The notes beneath the pieces are model-generated. The model made no database searches and was not told the DNA's origin. It saw only the letters and a list, made by a program, of their open reading frames with translations. Below, in pieces: positions 18,686-29,060 of a stretch of DNA of 64,000 nt. The DNA lies in the NCBI RefSeq assembly GCF_013394855.1, contig NZ_JABMLK010000001.1, positions 1,426,001 through 1,490,000 on the forward strand, written 5' to 3'. This DNA comes from Limnobaculum xujianqingii. Lineage in GTDB: Bacteria; Pseudomonadota; Gammaproteobacteria; Enterobacterales; Enterobacteriaceae. Numbering within the stretch: the stretch's first letter is position 1; every line of letters starts with the position of its first letter. The position numbers and the translations under genes were made by a program.

Positions 18686-20158
18686 TTAGCTGGAGCAGGA
18701 GATTTCCAGTCGTTTTCCCCAATCCGGAGGTAACTCAGCTAAATCGTTAAATTCAGAGGCATCCGTATAAGGATTCATTAAGCCCTGATGAATATGAGCC
18801 AGTACGCTGACATCCCCTTTCTCAGCAGCTTCAATCGCTTTTTGTGCCAGATAATTGCGTAATATGCGTTGTGGGTTAGCCGTTTTCATCACCTGCTGAC
18901 GCTGAGCATCATCTACCTGTTCTTGCTGTAAACGCTTACGCCATGCCTGATACCAGTTGTCAAAGCTCTGGCGATCAATAAATTCATCACGTAAAGCAAT
19001 GGCAGGACTCCCTTGCTCAACATCACTTAGCAAGCGGAAGGTATGAGTGTAATCACGCTTCTCTTTTGCCATCATGTCTAACAGCTGATTCAATAAATCA
19101 TTATCCTGCGGATCCTGAGTGAAAAAGCCCAGTTTAGTTCTCATCAGTCGACCATAGGCGGCCATCAACGCTGGTTCATACGCAGCTAAACCAGCCTGTA
19201 ACTGCTCCATGGTCATCAGACCAGACAACGCATTAGCCAATCGATGTAAATTCCAGTAGGCCACCGCAGGTTGATTACTAAAGGCATAGCGCCCCTGATA
19301 ATCACTATGATTACAAATATATTCGGGGGAGTAATCATCCAGAAAACCATAGGGACCAAAATCGATAGTAATACCTAAAATCGACATATTGTCAGTGTTC
19401 ATTACCCCATGAGCAAAGCCAACTGACTGCCAGAGCGCAATCATTTCCGCCGTTCGCTCAACAATATCTTTAAACCAAAGAAAATAGCGTTCTGACTGTT
19501 CCTGCCATTGAGGCCAATGGTGTCGAATAGCATAATCTGCGAGTTGCTGAACCTGCTCCTGCTGATTACGGTGATAAAAATGCTCGAAATGACCAAAGCG
19601 AATATGGCTCTCAGCTATCCGCATTAACATTGCGCCCTGTTCGGGCTGCTCACGAAACACTGGCTGTTGGCTGGTCACAATGGATAGTGCCCGGGTAGTA
19701 GGAATACCTAAACAATGGAGCGCTTCAGAGGCTAAAAACTCCCTGATTACCGACCGTAAGACTGCCCTACCGTCCCCCATACGGGAATATGGCGTCAGAC
19801 CGGCACCTTTCAGATGCCAGTCCATCTTTTTTCCGCTGTCGGTTAGTTGCTCGCCCAATAAAATTCCACGACCATCACCCAATTGCCCGGCCCAAACGCC
19901 AAACTGATGGCCGCTATATACCTGAGCCAGCGGTTTCATTCCCGGCAGTAATTTCTCCCCTGACCAGATTTTCTGGTTGTCGCCGGAAAACAGTGAATCC
20001 TCCAACCCCAGCTCTTTTGCCAATGGTTGGCTGTGGTACAACAACCGGGCCTGGCTCAACGGTGTTGGAGCCAATTCAGTATAAAACCCGGGGAGTTCAT
20101 CATAATAGGTGTGAATAAACTTTGGCATAGTTGACATAGTTGGCGCTGGTATCGACAT
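18686..20158 (-). CDS. selO: Protein adenylyltransferase SelO (YdiU)
   Basis: 490 residues from the ATG at 20158 (E. coli 478). The pseudokinase fold transfers AMP from ATP to proteins during redox stress. Signature segments are [42 protein letters not shown] and [22 protein letters not shown]. The C-terminus is EISCSS, with cysteine where eukaryotic SelO has selenocysteine. The start is uncertain: a TTG at 20161 and ATGs at 20137 and 20128 are also in frame, and no strong Shine-Dalgarno decides. In E. coli this gene is elsewhere, so its position beside thiI is a local difference. Confidence 0.93.
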   Translation of the reverse strand: MSIPAPTMSTMPKFIHTYYDELPGFYTELAPTPLSQARLLYHSQPLAKELGLEDSLFSGDNQKIWSGEKLLPGMKPLAQVYSGHQFGVWAGQLGDGRGILLGEQLTDSGKKMDWHLKGAGLTPYSRMGDGRAVLRSVIREFLASEALHCLGIPTTRALSIVTSQQPVFREQPEQGAMLMRIAESHIRFGHFEHFYHRNQQEQVQQLADYAIRHHWPQWQEQSERYFLWFKDIVERTAEMIALWQSVGFAHGVMNTDNMSILGITIDFGPYGFLDDYSPEYICNHSDYQGRYAFSNQPAVAYWNLHRLANALSGLMTMEQLQAGLAAYEPALMAAYGRLMRTKLGFFTQDPQDNDLLNQLLDMMAKEKRDYTHTFRLLSDVEQGSPAIALRDEFIDRQSFDNWYQAWRKRLQQEQVDDAQRQQVMKTANPQRILRNYLAQKAIEAAEKGDVSVLAHIHQGLMNPYTDASEFNDLAELPPDWGKRLEISCSS

Positions 20159-20543
20159 CAATTGAGATAAAACCAGTGTAGTGCGCAGGTGACAGAATTA
20201 ACACCAACCAAATGTAGGGAGATTATCGCTTTCTGTTGAGTTTCTCTTTCCAGCCCCTGCCACTCGGCCCTCACTCCTTATGAGTAAAATCTTGATAATA
20301 TGTACCACTGCACAATTTCATGGTTAATTATCATTTTTATGAGTCATTTAATGGTAAACTCCACCCCATAACTTAGGTATTATTTAACCATAGCCGACAA
20401 AATAATCAGCATCGTTGGTATGAGCGGTGTATTATCTGCGCAATGCCCTGCATCCTTGCTGAGTTTGCGCTGGTTGATGCTTTCAGAATCCGCTAATGCG
20501 GTTATTTATTAAAGATAACATTTAATCGAAGCCACTATTAGAT
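20159..20543. promoter_or_regulatory. Divergent selO / xseB gap
   Basis: About 385 bp that must hold the promoters for selO and for the xseB-ispA-dxs operon. No ORF, repeat or clear operator was seen. Confidence 0.4.
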
Positions 20544-20795
20544 ATGCCAAAAATGCCGAAAAAAACGCCTCAACCAGCCAGTTTTGAAACTGCATTAGGT
20601 GAGCTGGAACAAATTGTGAATCGTCTGGAAAGTGGTGACCTACCACTGGAAGAAGCATTAAACGAGTTTGAGCGCGGTATTCAGCTGGCGCGTCAGGGTC
20701 AACAGCAATTGCAACAGGCTGAACAACGAGTTCAGATCCTGTTAAACAGCGAGCCTGAGGCCCCGTTGTCTCCTTTTGATCAGGATGAAGCCTGA
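20544..20795 (+). CDS. xseB: Exodeoxyribonuclease VII small subunit
   Basis: 83 residues. The motif [28 protein letters not shown] is typical of XseB. It is the small helical subunit of the nuclease that degrades single-stranded DNA; the large subunit XseA is encoded elsewhere. The stop overlaps the ispA start by one base, showing translational coupling. Confidence 0.95.
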   Translation: MPKMPKKTPQPASFETALGELEQIVNRLESGDLPLEEALNEFERGIQLARQGQQQLQQAEQRVQILLNSEPEAPLSPFDQDEA

Positions 20796-21697
20796 TGTCA
20801 TCGTTTACCCAGCTTCAATCTGAACATCGCCAGCGTGTCGATCGGGCGCTGGAGCATTATCTTTCTGCCTTACCGTTCAATCAGGCCCCGCTGGTAGAAG
20901 CCATGCGATATGGTGCCCTACTGGGTGGAAAACGTCTGCGCCCATTTTTAGTCTATGCTACCGGTGAAATGCTTGGCTTAAGTGCTCAAAATATGGATGC
21001 TCCTGCTGCAGCCATCGAGTGTATCCATGCTTACTCACTGATTCATGATGACTTGCCTGCGATGGATGATGACGATTTACGTCGCGGTCAGCCAACTTGC
21101 CATATTAAATTTGGTGAAGCACACGCTATTCTGGCGGGAGATGCGTTACAGACTCTGGCATTTTCTATCCTGAGCGATGCACCAATGCCCGAAGTGCAAA
21201 CCACCTCTCGTCTGGCCATGATTAGTGAACTGGCCTGTGCCAGTGGCGCCGCTGGTATGTGCGCCGGACAAGCATTGGACCTGGAAGCTGAAAAGAAAAA
21301 AACTAATTTAGAAGAACTGGAACGTATTCACCGCCATAAAACTGGTGCCTTGATTCGTTCTGCTATACGCCTTGCAGCACTGGCTGCCGGTGAGCGCGGT
21401 AGAGCTATCCTGCCAATTCTGGACCGTTATGCTAATGCCATTGGTTTAGCCTTTCAGGTACAGGACGATATTCTCGATGTAGTTGGTGCTACCGAGAAAA
21501 CCGGCAAGCGTCAGGGGTCCGATTTACAACACGAAAAGAGCACTTACCCTGCCCTGCTAGGAATTGAAGGCGCACAGGCAAAAGCGTTGGACTTGTACCG
21601 GGAAGCAATGGATGCACTATCGGAATTAGCATCACAGTCTTATAATACGGCTTCGCTGGAAGCACTGGCCGGTTTTGTTATTGAACGCGATAACTAA
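20795..21697 (+). CDS. ispA: (2E,6E)-farnesyl diphosphate synthase
   Basis: 300 residues. Both aspartate-rich prenyl-transferase motifs are present: [15 protein letters not shown] in the first third, and QDDILD in the last third. It condenses IPP with DMAPP and GPP to make farnesyl diphosphate for undecaprenol, quinones and others. It is coupled to xseB and followed 38 bp later by dxs, placing the first isoprenoid-pathway enzyme and farnesyl synthase in one operon, as in E. coli. Confidence 0.97.
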   Translation: MSSFTQLQSEHRQRVDRALEHYLSALPFNQAPLVEAMRYGALLGGKRLRPFLVYATGEMLGLSAQNMDAPAAAIECIHAYSLIHDDLPAMDDDDLRRGQPTCHIKFGEAHAILAGDALQTLAFSILSDAPMPEVQTTSRLAMISELACASGAAGMCAGQALDLEAEKKKTNLEELERIHRHKTGALIRSAIRLAALAAGERGRAILPILDRYANAIGLAFQVQDDILDVVGATEKTGKRQGSDLQHEKSTYPALLGIEGAQAKALDLYREAMDALSELASQSYNTASLEALAGFVIERDN

Positions 21698-21735
21698 ACT
21701 GCACATTTAAGCAAATAATTTTAGACGAGTTTTGG

Positions 21736-23601
21736 ATGAGTCTTGATATAAATCGATATCCATTGTTGGCGTTAGTAAATAGCCCCGACGACCTGCGCCT
21801 GATATCAAAAGATAACCTACCTAAGCTCTGTGATGAGCTACGTGAATATCTGTTGAACAGCGTCAGTCGCTCCAGCGGTCATCTGGCTTCAGGTCTGGGT
21901 ACTGTGGAACTGACGGTCGCGTTACACTACGTCTACAATACCCCATTCGATCATATTGTTTGGGATGTAGGGCATCAGGCTTATCCCCATAAGATCCTGA
22001 CCGGTCGTCGCGATCAAATGCCAACTATTCGTCAAAAAGATGGACTGCACCCTTTTCCATGGCGCGAAGAGAGTGAATATGATGTGCTGTCTGTAGGCCA
22101 CTCTTCTACTTCAATCAGTGCCAGCCTGGGATTAGCTATTGCTGCCCAGCGTGAAGCTAAAGGTCGCCACGTTGCCTGCGTTATCGGTGATGGTGCTATT
22201 ACCGCTGGTATGGCGTTTGAAGCCATGAACCACGCCGGTGATGTCAAACCTGATATGCTGGTTATTCTGAATGACAATGAAATGTCGATTTCAGAAAACG
22301 TAGGTGCCCTGAATAATCATTTAGCGCAAATTCTCTCCGGCAAGCTCTACTCCACCTTACGTGAAAGCGGAAAAATGGTGCTGTCTGGCTTACCGCCAAT
22401 CAAAGAATTAGTCAAACGCACCGAAGAGCACCTGAAAGGCATGGTGGTACCGGGTACGCTGTTTGAAGAGTTCGGTTTTAATTATATTGGTCCGGTTGAC
22501 GGACACGATGTGCAGGCGCTGGTCCAAACCCTGAAAAATATGCGTAACCTGAAAGGGCCTCAATTACTGCATATTATGACCAAAAAAGGTAAAGGCTATG
22601 CACCAGCGGAAAAAGATCCTATTGGCTGGCACGGTGTACCGAAGTTTGATCCGGCAACCGGCACTCAGCAAAAAGGTGGTAGCGCTCACCCAAGTTATTC
22701 AAGCGTGTTTGGTGACTGGCTGTGTGAAACAGCGGCTAATGATAAAAAGCTAATGGCAGTTACTCCCGCCATGCGTGAAGGTTCAGGTATGGTACGTTTT
22801 TCCCGCGAATATCCGGATCAATATTTTGACGTTGCTATAGCAGAGCAGCATGCGGTTACTTTTGCTGCCGGGCTGGCTATTGGTGGATACAATCCTGTTG
22901 TAGCAATTTACTCGACTTTCCTGCAGCGGGCGTACGATCAGGTCATTCACGATGTGGCTATCCAGAAGCTACCGGTGATGTTCGCTATCGATCGCGGCGG
23001 CATTGTCGGAGCCGATGGACCAACCCATCAGGGCGCTTTTGATCTCAGCTATTTACGCTGTATTCCTGAGATGGTGGTGATGACCCCAAGCGATGAAAAC
23101 GAATGTCGTCAAATGCTGTATACCGGTTATCACTATCAGGATGGTCCGGTTGCAGTGCGTTACCCACGAGGTAATGGTATTGGCGTTGAGCTGGAACCGC
23201 TTGCTATGTTGGCGATGGGCAAAGCTAAAGTTCGTCGTAACGGTGAAAAAGTAGCAATTCTTAACTTTGGTACTTTATTGCCCGACGCATTACAGGCCGC
23301 CGAGCAATTAAATGCTACCGTTGTGGATATGCGTTTCGTGAAGCCTCTGGATGAATCATTGATTCTTGAGCTTGCAGAATCTCATGATGCACTGATTACA
23401 CTGGAAGAGAACGCCATTATGGGCGGTGCTGGTAGCGGCGTAAATGAACTGCTGATGGCACATCGTAAGACCGTTCCGGTATTGAATCTTGGATTGCCAG
23501 ATGAGTTTATTGCTCAGGGTGGGCAGGAAGAGGTTCGGGCGGGATTGGGGTTGGATGCCGATGGGATTGTTGCGCAGTATCAAGAATGGTGTAGCAAATA
23601 G
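21736..23601 (+). CDS. dxs: 1-deoxy-D-xylulose-5-phosphate synthase
   Basis: 621 residues (E. coli 620). The thiamine diphosphate-binding segment [19 protein letters not shown], the [17 protein letters not shown] region, and the transketolase-type [17 protein letters not shown] block are all intact. It makes DXP from pyruvate and glyceraldehyde 3-phosphate, the entry to the MEP isoprenoid pathway and to thiamine and pyridoxal synthesis. It ends the xseB-ispA-dxs operon; a repeat cluster follows. Confidence 0.98.
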   Translation: MSLDINRYPLLALVNSPDDLRLISKDNLPKLCDELREYLLNSVSRSSGHLASGLGTVELTVALHYVYNTPFDHIVWDVGHQAYPHKILTGRRDQMPTIRQKDGLHPFPWREESEYDVLSVGHSSTSISASLGLAIAAQREAKGRHVACVIGDGAITAGMAFEAMNHAGDVKPDMLVILNDNEMSISENVGALNNHLAQILSGKLYSTLRESGKMVLSGLPPIKELVKRTEEHLKGMVVPGTLFEEFGFNYIGPVDGHDVQALVQTLKNMRNLKGPQLLHIMTKKGKGYAPAEKDPIGWHGVPKFDPATGTQQKGGSAHPSYSSVFGDWLCETAANDKKLMAVTPAMREGSGMVRFSREYPDQYFDVAIAEQHAVTFAAGLAIGGYNPVVAIYSTFLQRAYDQVIHDVAIQKLPVMFAIDRGGIVGADGPTHQGAFDLSYLRCIPEMVVMTPSDENECRQMLYTGYHYQDGPVAVRYPRGNGIGVELEPLAMLAMGKAKVRRNGEKVAILNFGTLLPDALQAAEQLNATVVDMRFVKPLDESLILELAESHDALITLEENAIMGGAGSGVNELLMAHRKTVPVLNLGLPDEFIAQGGQEEVRAGLGLDADGIVAQYQEWCSK

Positions 23602-23640
23602 TAGTTTGGCTAATTGTTTTGCAAATCGGCTTCTGAGGGT

Positions 23641-23692
23641 ATTCCGGCCGTAATGGCTATGTGATTATATAATCGCTGTGCTCGGCCGGAAG
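23641..23692. repeat. Family 1 repeat, 5'-hairpin half only
   Basis: The hairpin base CCGGCCG / CGGCCGG (23644-23650, 23683-23689) with flanks ATT and AAGAC matches the 5' half of the copy that begins about 105 bp later. The 3' half is missing, so this is a partial tandem copy. Confidence 0.65.
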
Positions 23693-23746
23693 ACCCGTTT
23701 ATCTTAGCTATTACTGATATTTTTCATCAAATAGGCTATCGAGAAT

Positions 23747-23905
23747 ATTCCGGCCGTAAAAACCATATTACTCATATAAATATGGTGCTCGGCCGGAAGA
23801 CAATTTGTACTTAAATCCGGCGTGCGTCGGGCCTAGATTCCCTAGGGGCACTTCGTTGGCTTACGCCAAGTCGACCCCAACGGAAATCTCTCCCTCCGAT
23901 TGAAT
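23747..23905. repeat. Dispersed structured repeat, family 1, copy 2
   Basis: About 159 bp. The hairpin base CCGGCCG / CGGCCGG (23750-23756, 23790-23796) has a tip pairing ACCATAT with ATATGGT. The CTTCGTTGGCTTACGCCAAG core and following GTCGACCCCAAC are identical to the copy at 16831-16986, while the stem base differs by a paired G-C to A-T change. Confidence 0.75.
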
Positions 23906-23920
23906 TCGGCTAAAAAACTC

Positions 23921-23974
23921 AAAACCAAAACCAAAACCAAAACCAAAACCAAAACCAAAACCAAAACCAAAACC
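23921..23974. repeat. Hexamer tandem repeat (AAAACC)9
   Basis: Nine perfect copies of AAAACC, 54 bp. It lies between a family 1 repeat and a family 2 repeat, in the dxs-thiL gap, outside any gene. Such arrays change length easily by slippage. Confidence 0.9.
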
Positions 23975-24038
23975 CATATTCAGGGGCAATGCTCCAGAAT
24001 GCTAACCAATATTTTGACCTTCATCTTTTGACTTTTAA

Positions 24039-24290
24039 GAGCACTGGAATTCAGCCGACAACTGAATGAGGGTAGCACGACCAGCAGGGATGCTGGTCGA
24101 GGCGCAGCGACGTCTGGAGCGGCTCTGCGCCGGTGCGTAAGCCCGAATGAAGGCGGAGGGCAGTCGCGTAGCGACCTGGATTCGTGTGCGAAGGCGCGGA
24201 GGTGCAGGAGGCGTTCGCCTTAACGCCTCTTGCTCGGCCGCCGCACATTAGTCAAGCAAGACACTACATCATTTGCGGACGAAACCTACT
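24039..24290. repeat. Dispersed structured repeat, family 2, copy A
   Basis: About 252 bp, GC-rich, homologous to 39533-39781 in the same orientation. It contains successive stems: CGACCAGCA / TGCTGGTCG (24078-24086, 24091-24099); GGCGCAG / CTGCGCC (24101-24107, 24125-24131); GTCGC / GCGAC (24163-24167, 24171-24175); AGGCGTT / AACGCCT (24209-24215, 24222-24228). Ends match GAGCACT at the left and CGGACGAAAC at the right. It stops just before the thiL stop codon. A 65-codon minus-strand frame through it is not credible as a gene. Confidence 0.8.
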
Positions 24291-24302
24291 TAAATCTCAA
24301 TA

Positions 24303-25274
24303 CTACTCACCAAAGTGATCATACCCACTCCCCTCAAACTCCACCGCCTGATTCCCATCCAACAACTGCAATCCACCATTAGCAGTAATCTGCCCAATAC
24401 AGTTATAAGGAATACCTAAACCAGAAAGTGCGGTATCCAGAGCGCCCCGGTTGTCTTCCGGTACGGTGAAACAGAGTTCATAGTCTTCACCACCGGTCAA
24501 TGCCCAACGAATTGCCTGTTCGCGGCTGCAATTATCCGTCAATGCCGATGAAAAGACTAAGCGATCGAGATGGATTCTGGCGCCACAACCGCTGGCTTTC
24601 AGGATATGTCCTAAGTCCGGTAACAGGCCATCAGAAATATCAATAGCCGCTGTTGCCAGTTGGCGCATACCCTGCCCCATTAAAATACGTGGCTGTGGGC
24701 GGAGGTGGCGTTTTATCAGATAGTTTCGCTGTTCCTGATTTTCTACTTTGAGCTTACCCTGCAAAATAGCCAGACCAGCTGCGCTATCACCGGGCCAGCC
24801 GGTCACGTAGATCCAGTGCCCTGCTTTAGCGCCGCCGCGGGTTAGTTGTTTATCAACAGGTACCCAACCGTTTATGGTTAATGTCAGGCTGAGTGGGCCT
24901 TTAGTAGTATCCCCACCAATCAGTTGCATTCCGTAGTAGTCCAGCAACCCAAACAGGCTTTCACTAAAGCTGGCTAACCAAGGCTCATCGATTTCAGGTA
25001 GAGTTAATGCCAGAGAAACCCAGGCAGGATCGGCTCCCATTGCAGCCAGATCGCTTAAGTTAACCGCCAGACACTTGTAGCCTAAATCAGCAGGGTCGAT
25101 ATCAGGAAGAAAATGGATGCCGGACACCAGAGTGTCGGTACTAATAGCCAGATATTGTTTTTGTGAAGGAACCAGTAAAGCACAGTCATCACCAATACCC
25201 AGTAATACGTCTTTACGAATGGTACTTTGCCGATTGAAATAGCGGGCAATAACGTCAAATTCACTGCACGACAT
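24303..25274 (-). CDS. thiL: Thiamine-monophosphate kinase
   Basis: 323 residues. It phosphorylates thiamine phosphate to thiamine diphosphate. The PurM-type ATP-binding blocks are visible: GIGDDCALL near residue 26, [11 protein letters not shown], and [33 protein letters not shown] and [11 protein letters not shown] follow. It is last in the nrdR-ribD-ribH-nusB-thiL operon. In E. coli pgpA follows thiL; here its place is taken by repeats. Confidence 0.96.
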   Translation of the reverse strand: MSCSEFDVIARYFNRQSTIRKDVLLGIGDDCALLVPSQKQYLAISTDTLVSGIHFLPDIDPADLGYKCLAVNLSDLAAMGADPAWVSLALTLPEIDEPWLASFSESLFGLLDYYGMQLIGGDTTKGPLSLTLTINGWVPVDKQLTRGGAKAGHWIYVTGWPGDSAAGLAILQGKLKVENQEQRNYLIKRHLRPQPRILMGQGMRQLATAAIDISDGLLPDLGHILKASGCGARIHLDRLVFSSALTDNCSREQAIRWALTGGEDYELCFTVPEDNRGALDTALSGLGIPYNCIGQITANGGLQLLDGNQAVEFEGSGYDHFGE

Positions 25275-25302
25275 AGTAGCGGTACTCCAGTCGAACTTAA
25301 CA

Positions 25303-25327
25303 ATAAGGCCGGCATTGCCGGCCTTAT
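25303..25327 (-). other. Hairpin between nusB and thiL
   Basis: ATAAGGCCGGC / GCCGGCCTTAT with a 3-base loop lies in the 84-bp nusB-thiL gap. The minus-strand RNA continues with TTGTTAAG, so it may be a weak terminator or attenuator that lowers thiL relative to nusB. Confidence 0.55.
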
Positions 25328-25358
25328 CAGAACTCTTAATGGTGAATCAGGATATAAC

Positions 25359-25784
25359 TCATTGCTTGGCGTTACGTACACGCAAACGAGGAACCACTTT
25401 ATCCAGCACACCATTAACAAATTTATGGCTGTCTTCAGCACCAAAGATTTTAGCTAACTCAATAGCCTCATTGATAACCACTTTATAAGGGACATCTTCA
25501 CGTTTGCTCAATTCGTAAACAGCAACACGTAAAATGGCTCTCTCAATTTGGCCCAGCTCATCCAGAGTACGGGACAGATAAGGTGCCATCAATTTATCCA
25601 GTTCACCCGCATGGGTGGCCGCGCCGGAAAACAGCTCACGGAAGTAAGTTAAATCAACATCTTTAACATCCTGTTCCGTCAGAAATTGTAATTCAACATC
25701 GGCAATATCATTTTTGGATAATTGCCAGGAGTATAACGCCTGAACGGCGCACTCGCGGGCGCGGCGACGAGCTGCAGGTTTCAC
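25359..25784 (-). CDS. nusB: Transcription antitermination factor NusB
   Basis: 141 residues from a GTG at 25784 (protein starts (M)[22 protein letters not shown], as in E. coli, 139 aa), with GAGGG upstream. A longer frame from 25817 adds residues not found in the family. NusB with S10 binds boxA RNA for rRNA antitermination. Conserved [23 protein letters not shown] and [16 protein letters not shown] blocks are present. Confidence 0.95.
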   Translation of the reverse strand: MKPAARRRARECAVQALYSWQLSKNDIADVELQFLTEQDVKDVDLTYFRELFSGAATHAGELDKLMAPYLSRTLDELGQIERAILRVAVYELSKREDVPYKVVINEAIELAKIFGAEDSHKFVNGVLDKVVPRLRVRNAKQ

Positions 25785-25843
25785 AGGGTTTCCCTCAAAT
25801 CTTAGTCGGACAATCAATGTTTATAGTCAGGTGTTACCCAAAC

Positions 25844-26314
25844 TTACGCTTTGATCGCCTTAATTACATTAATCATTTCCAGTGCGGTCATTGCCGCTTC
25901 GGCACCTTTGTTACCGGCTTTGGTCCCGGCACGTTCGATAGCCTGTTCAATATTTTCTGTTGTCAGTACGCCGAAGGAAACCGGGATTTGGCTCTCCATG
26001 GCAACGCTGGATAAACCAGAGCTACATTCACCGGCAACATACTCAAAGTGTGCAGTACCACCGCGAATAACGGTACCCAACGCGATAACCGCATCATAAC
26101 GACCGGTATCAGCCAGTGTGCGAACGGCTAAAGGCAATTCATAAGCACCCGGTACCCAAACTACAGTGATATTTGAATCAGAAACCTGACCAATACGTTT
26201 TAATGCATCAATAGCCCCTTCCAGCAGGCTATCATTAATAAAATTGTTAAAACGAGCAATAGCAATGGCAACACGGGCTTGTGGTGCTGCAACAATACCT
26301 TCGATAACGTTCAT
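25844..26314 (-). CDS. ribH: 6,7-dimethyl-8-ribityllumazine synthase
   Basis: 156 residues (also named ribE in E. coli). It condenses 5-amino-6-ribitylaminouracil with 3,4-dihydroxy-2-butanone 4-phosphate, the penultimate step to riboflavin. Typical segments are [51 protein letters not shown] and [18 protein letters not shown]. It lies between ribD and nusB. Confidence 0.97.
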   Translation of the reverse strand: MNVIEGIVAAPQARVAIAIARFNNFINDSLLEGAIDALKRIGQVSDSNITVVWVPGAYELPLAVRTLADTGRYDAVIALGTVIRGGTAHFEYVAGECSSGLSSVAMESQIPVSFGVLTTENIEQAIERAGTKAGNKGAEAAMTALEMINVIKAIKA

Positions 26315-26424
26315 AAAAGTATATCCTTGGTTTCTTGATTCAATAACCCGACAAGGGGGCGGATTCTATCATATTCTTTCAGTTGTGGCGCTGCGGATTT
26401 GCTATCCGCGCACAATTACTGCAA

Positions 26425-27534
26425 CTAACTACGAGGCGCAAGGCGTAAACGTAAGTCTTCACCGACCTGTTGCACATGCTGTATTTTAAACTCAGGTGCC
26501 TGTGTCAGTTGGCTAAGACCGGGAAGTTTACACAACCCACGAGCATCGTCCCCCAATAATTTAGGGGCCAGGTACAATACCAATTCATCCACCAGGCCTG
26601 CCTGTAATAAGGCACCGGCAATGGTTGGCCCGGCTTCAGTCCAGATAGTATTTATCTGACGGCGTCCCAGCTGCATCATCAACACAACCAGATCGATTCC
26701 CCTCTGATAAGCCGGAACAATAAGCTGTTCAACATTATCAGGCCAGGCCTCTTCACCTTTATGGGTGCGTACTAACCAGATATCTCCCGCTAGTGAAAAT
26801 AATTTGAGATCTGGCGTTAAACGATTCTGGCTGTCAAGAATCACTCTTACAGGCTGACGCAGTAAACTTTTAGGATATATATCGTGGGTTTGACGGTCCA
26901 GCTCTTCCCAACGAACATTTAACGCCGGGTTATCCGCCAGCACCGTAGCACTGGTGCTCAAAATAGCCGAACTCTGAGCTCTGAACTGTTGAACATCGCG
27001 ACGGGAATCTACCGAAGTGATCCACTGGCTTTCACCAGAGGCCATGGCTGTTTTGCCATCCAGTGAAGCTGCCAGCTTAAGCTGAAGATAAGGAAAACCG
27101 GTACGCATACGTTTAAAGAAACCGCGATTAACGGCTTCGGCTTCTGCCATCATTACGCCATGTTCAACTTCAATTCCTGCCTGCTGTAAGCGATACAGGC
27201 CGCGCCCTGCTACTTCAGGATTAGGATCCTGCATCGCAGCAACTACCCGCTTAACACCGGTATTAACCAGTGCATCGGCACAGGGAGGCGTACGCCCATG
27301 ATGACTGCATGGTTCCAGCGTAACATAAGCCGTTGCTCCCCGAGCTTTTTCTCCCGCCATGCTTAAGGCATGAACTTCAGCATGGGGCTCACCTGCTTTA
27401 TGATGGTATCCCTCGCCAACGATTTCTCCATCACGCACCAGCACACAGCCAACGTTAGGATTAGGCGTAGTCGTAAAACGCCCTTGCCAGGCCAGCTCAA
27501 GCGCTCGCGCCATATACTTTGCGTCATTCTGCAT
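26425..27534 (-). CDS. ribD: Bifunctional pyrimidine deaminase/reductase
   Basis: 369 residues from the ATG at 27534 (E. coli 367); a frame opening at 27627 runs into nrdR and is rejected. The N-terminal deaminase has the zinc motif GEPHAEVHAL and TLEPCSHHGRTPPC. The C-terminal reductase contains LKLAASLDGKTAMASGESQWIT and EAGPTIAGALLQAGLVDEL. It catalyses two early riboflavin steps. It starts 7 bp after nrdR. Confidence 0.97.
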   Translation of the reverse strand: MQNDAKYMARALELAWQGRFTTTPNPNVGCVLVRDGEIVGEGYHHKAGEPHAEVHALSMAGEKARGATAYVTLEPCSHHGRTPPCADALVNTGVKRVVAAMQDPNPEVAGRGLYRLQQAGIEVEHGVMMAEAEAVNRGFFKRMRTGFPYLQLKLAASLDGKTAMASGESQWITSVDSRRDVQQFRAQSSAILSTSATVLADNPALNVRWEELDRQTHDIYPKSLLRQPVRVILDSQNRLTPDLKLFSLAGDIWLVRTHKGEEAWPDNVEQLIVPAYQRGIDLVVLMMQLGRRQINTIWTEAGPTIAGALLQAGLVDELVLYLAPKLLGDDARGLCKLPGLSQLTQAPEFKIQHVQQVGEDLRLRLAPRS

Positions 27535-27541
27535 AGGGCAA

Positions 27542-27991
27542 TCAGTCCTGTAGTTTGGCGATCTCTTCACCAAACTCTCGAATATCTTCAAAGCTACGGT
27601 AAACCGAAGCAAAACGAATATAGGCAACCTTATCCAATTTTTTCAAAGCATCCATCACCAGGTTACCCACCAGAGATGCCAGAACTTCGCGTTCACCAGT
27701 AGCGCGTAATTGGGATTTAATATGACTGATGGCCATTTCAATATCGTCAGAATTAACCGGTCGTTTCTCCAACGCCTTTAACATGCCCCGACGTAATTTT
27801 TCTTCATCAAAAGGCTCGCGAATTTCATTGCTTTTAATTACTCGTGGCATTACCAGTTCTGCCACTTCAAACGTAGTAAAGCGCTCATGGCAAACTAAAC
27901 ATTGGCGGCGGCGGCGTACCTGAGAGCCATCGCCGACCAGACGCGAATCAATGACTTTGGTATCAACAGCTGCACAAAAGGGGCAATGCAT
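27542..27991 (-). CDS. nrdR: Transcriptional repressor NrdR
   Basis: 149 residues. The N-terminal zinc ribbon ([17 protein letters not shown], then CLVCHERF) is followed by an ATP-cone domain ([20 protein letters not shown]). It senses ATP/dATP and represses ribonucleotide reductase operons. It heads the operon with ribD, as in E. coli. Confidence 0.97.
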   Translation of the reverse strand: MHCPFCAAVDTKVIDSRLVGDGSQVRRRRQCLVCHERFTTFEVAELVMPRVIKSNEIREPFDEEKLRRGMLKALEKRPVNSDDIEMAISHIKSQLRATGEREVLASLVGNLVMDALKKLDKVAYIRFASVYRSFEDIREFGEEIAKLQD

Positions 27992-28165
27992 AACATCTCC
28001 TGAAAATATTTCCGGGGAAAAGCATACTCATATATTGATCTACCATTTTAAACGCCCCAGCTAAATAGTGATATAGCTGAGGCCCAGAAAGCAGATAATT
28101 AATGATAATCAATACCAGTGGAATATATCAGTAATCTTATTTTAAAGAAGTGGATTGCCAAATAT

Positions 28166-29035
28166 TCAGGCTTTCACCATTTTATCTTCAATAACTACCC
28201 AGCGCTTATGGAACCATAATGACAGCAACATAATAGCCCCTCCCGACAGCGTTTTTCCCCATTCAGGTTGTTCTTGCCAGATAAGAAAATTCACCATCAG
28301 GCCAACGGGTATCATGGCGTTATTCATAATTGCCAGCGTTCCGGCATCCACTTTTCCGGCACCATAGTTCCACATAAAGTATCCCATACCAGAAGCACCT
28401 AATCCCAGCCAGACCAATATTCCCCACTGCACTGAAGTGGTTGGTAATTGTTCGACATTACCTAATAATAGCCATGCCACAATGGCTACACATAGCGCCC
28501 CTAAATAAAACAATGCACTACTCTGTCGTGAAGGCATTGGATAAAGCTCCATCGCACGCTTATAGCCAACCTGCCCTAACGCAAAGAAAAAGTTAGCAAT
28601 TTGGATAATTAACATACCAAACCAGAAATCCTCTCTGGGATGACTAAAGTTAATTACGCCAGCTCCCAGCACCGCCAGTAAAGCACTAAACAGGTAGCCC
28701 AAACGCAGTGACTGTCCTTTCAACAAATCATAAATCAGCGTGACATAAATCGGCATGGTAATGCCAAACAGCAAAACTTCCGGTACGGTTAAATAGAGAA
28801 ATGACTGATAGTAAAACAGATACATAATTCCTAACTGACAGGCACCTGCCGTCATAAAAGCCACACCGGCTTTTAAGCTTGTCCCCTTAAAACGCATGAA
28901 CGGTACAAACAATAACGTCGCTAAACCAACTCGCATCAAAATAGAGAACCAGGGATCGACTTGCCCTGCCAGATAGACGCCAATCAGGCTAAAAGAAAAC
29001 GACCAGATAACAGTAGTAATAATTAAAAACGGCAT
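28166..29035 (-). CDS. yigM: Biotin transporter YigM (BioP), EamA/DMT superfamily
   Basis: 289 residues from the ATG at 29035 (GGAG upstream); a longer frame from 29107 overlaps bioA and is less likely. It is a 10-segment membrane protein with two EamA repeats. MPFLIITTVIWSFSFS, FLYLTVPEVLLF, FALGQVGYKR and ASGMGYFMWNYGAGKVDAGTLAIMNN resemble E. coli YigM, a biotin importer. It begins 25 bp after the bioA stop, so it is probably co-transcribed with bioA under BirA control, which supports the biotin role. A related vitamer as cargo cannot be excluded. Confidence 0.85.
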   Translation of the reverse strand: MPFLIITTVIWSFSFSLIGVYLAGQVDPWFSILMRVGLATLLFVPFMRFKGTSLKAGVAFMTAGACQLGIMYLFYYQSFLYLTVPEVLLFGITMPIYVTLIYDLLKGQSLRLGYLFSALLAVLGAGVINFSHPREDFWFGMLIIQIANFFFALGQVGYKRAMELYPMPSRQSSALFYLGALCVAIVAWLLLGNVEQLPTTSVQWGILVWLGLGASGMGYFMWNYGAGKVDAGTLAIMNNAMIPVGLMVNFLIWQEQPEWGKTLSGGAIMLLSLWFHKRWVVIEDKMVKA

Positions 29036-29060
29036 GACCACTCCGGAATGAATTGAAGAA

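Noticed and set aside
23921-23974. CRISPR array
   Set aside because: The AAAACC units are 6 bp with no spacers; no cas genes are present.
24051-24248. 65-codon minus-strand ORF inside the family 2 repeat
   Set aside because: Product is low-complexity and the homologous copy B does not keep the frame; the DNA is better explained by stem-loop structure.
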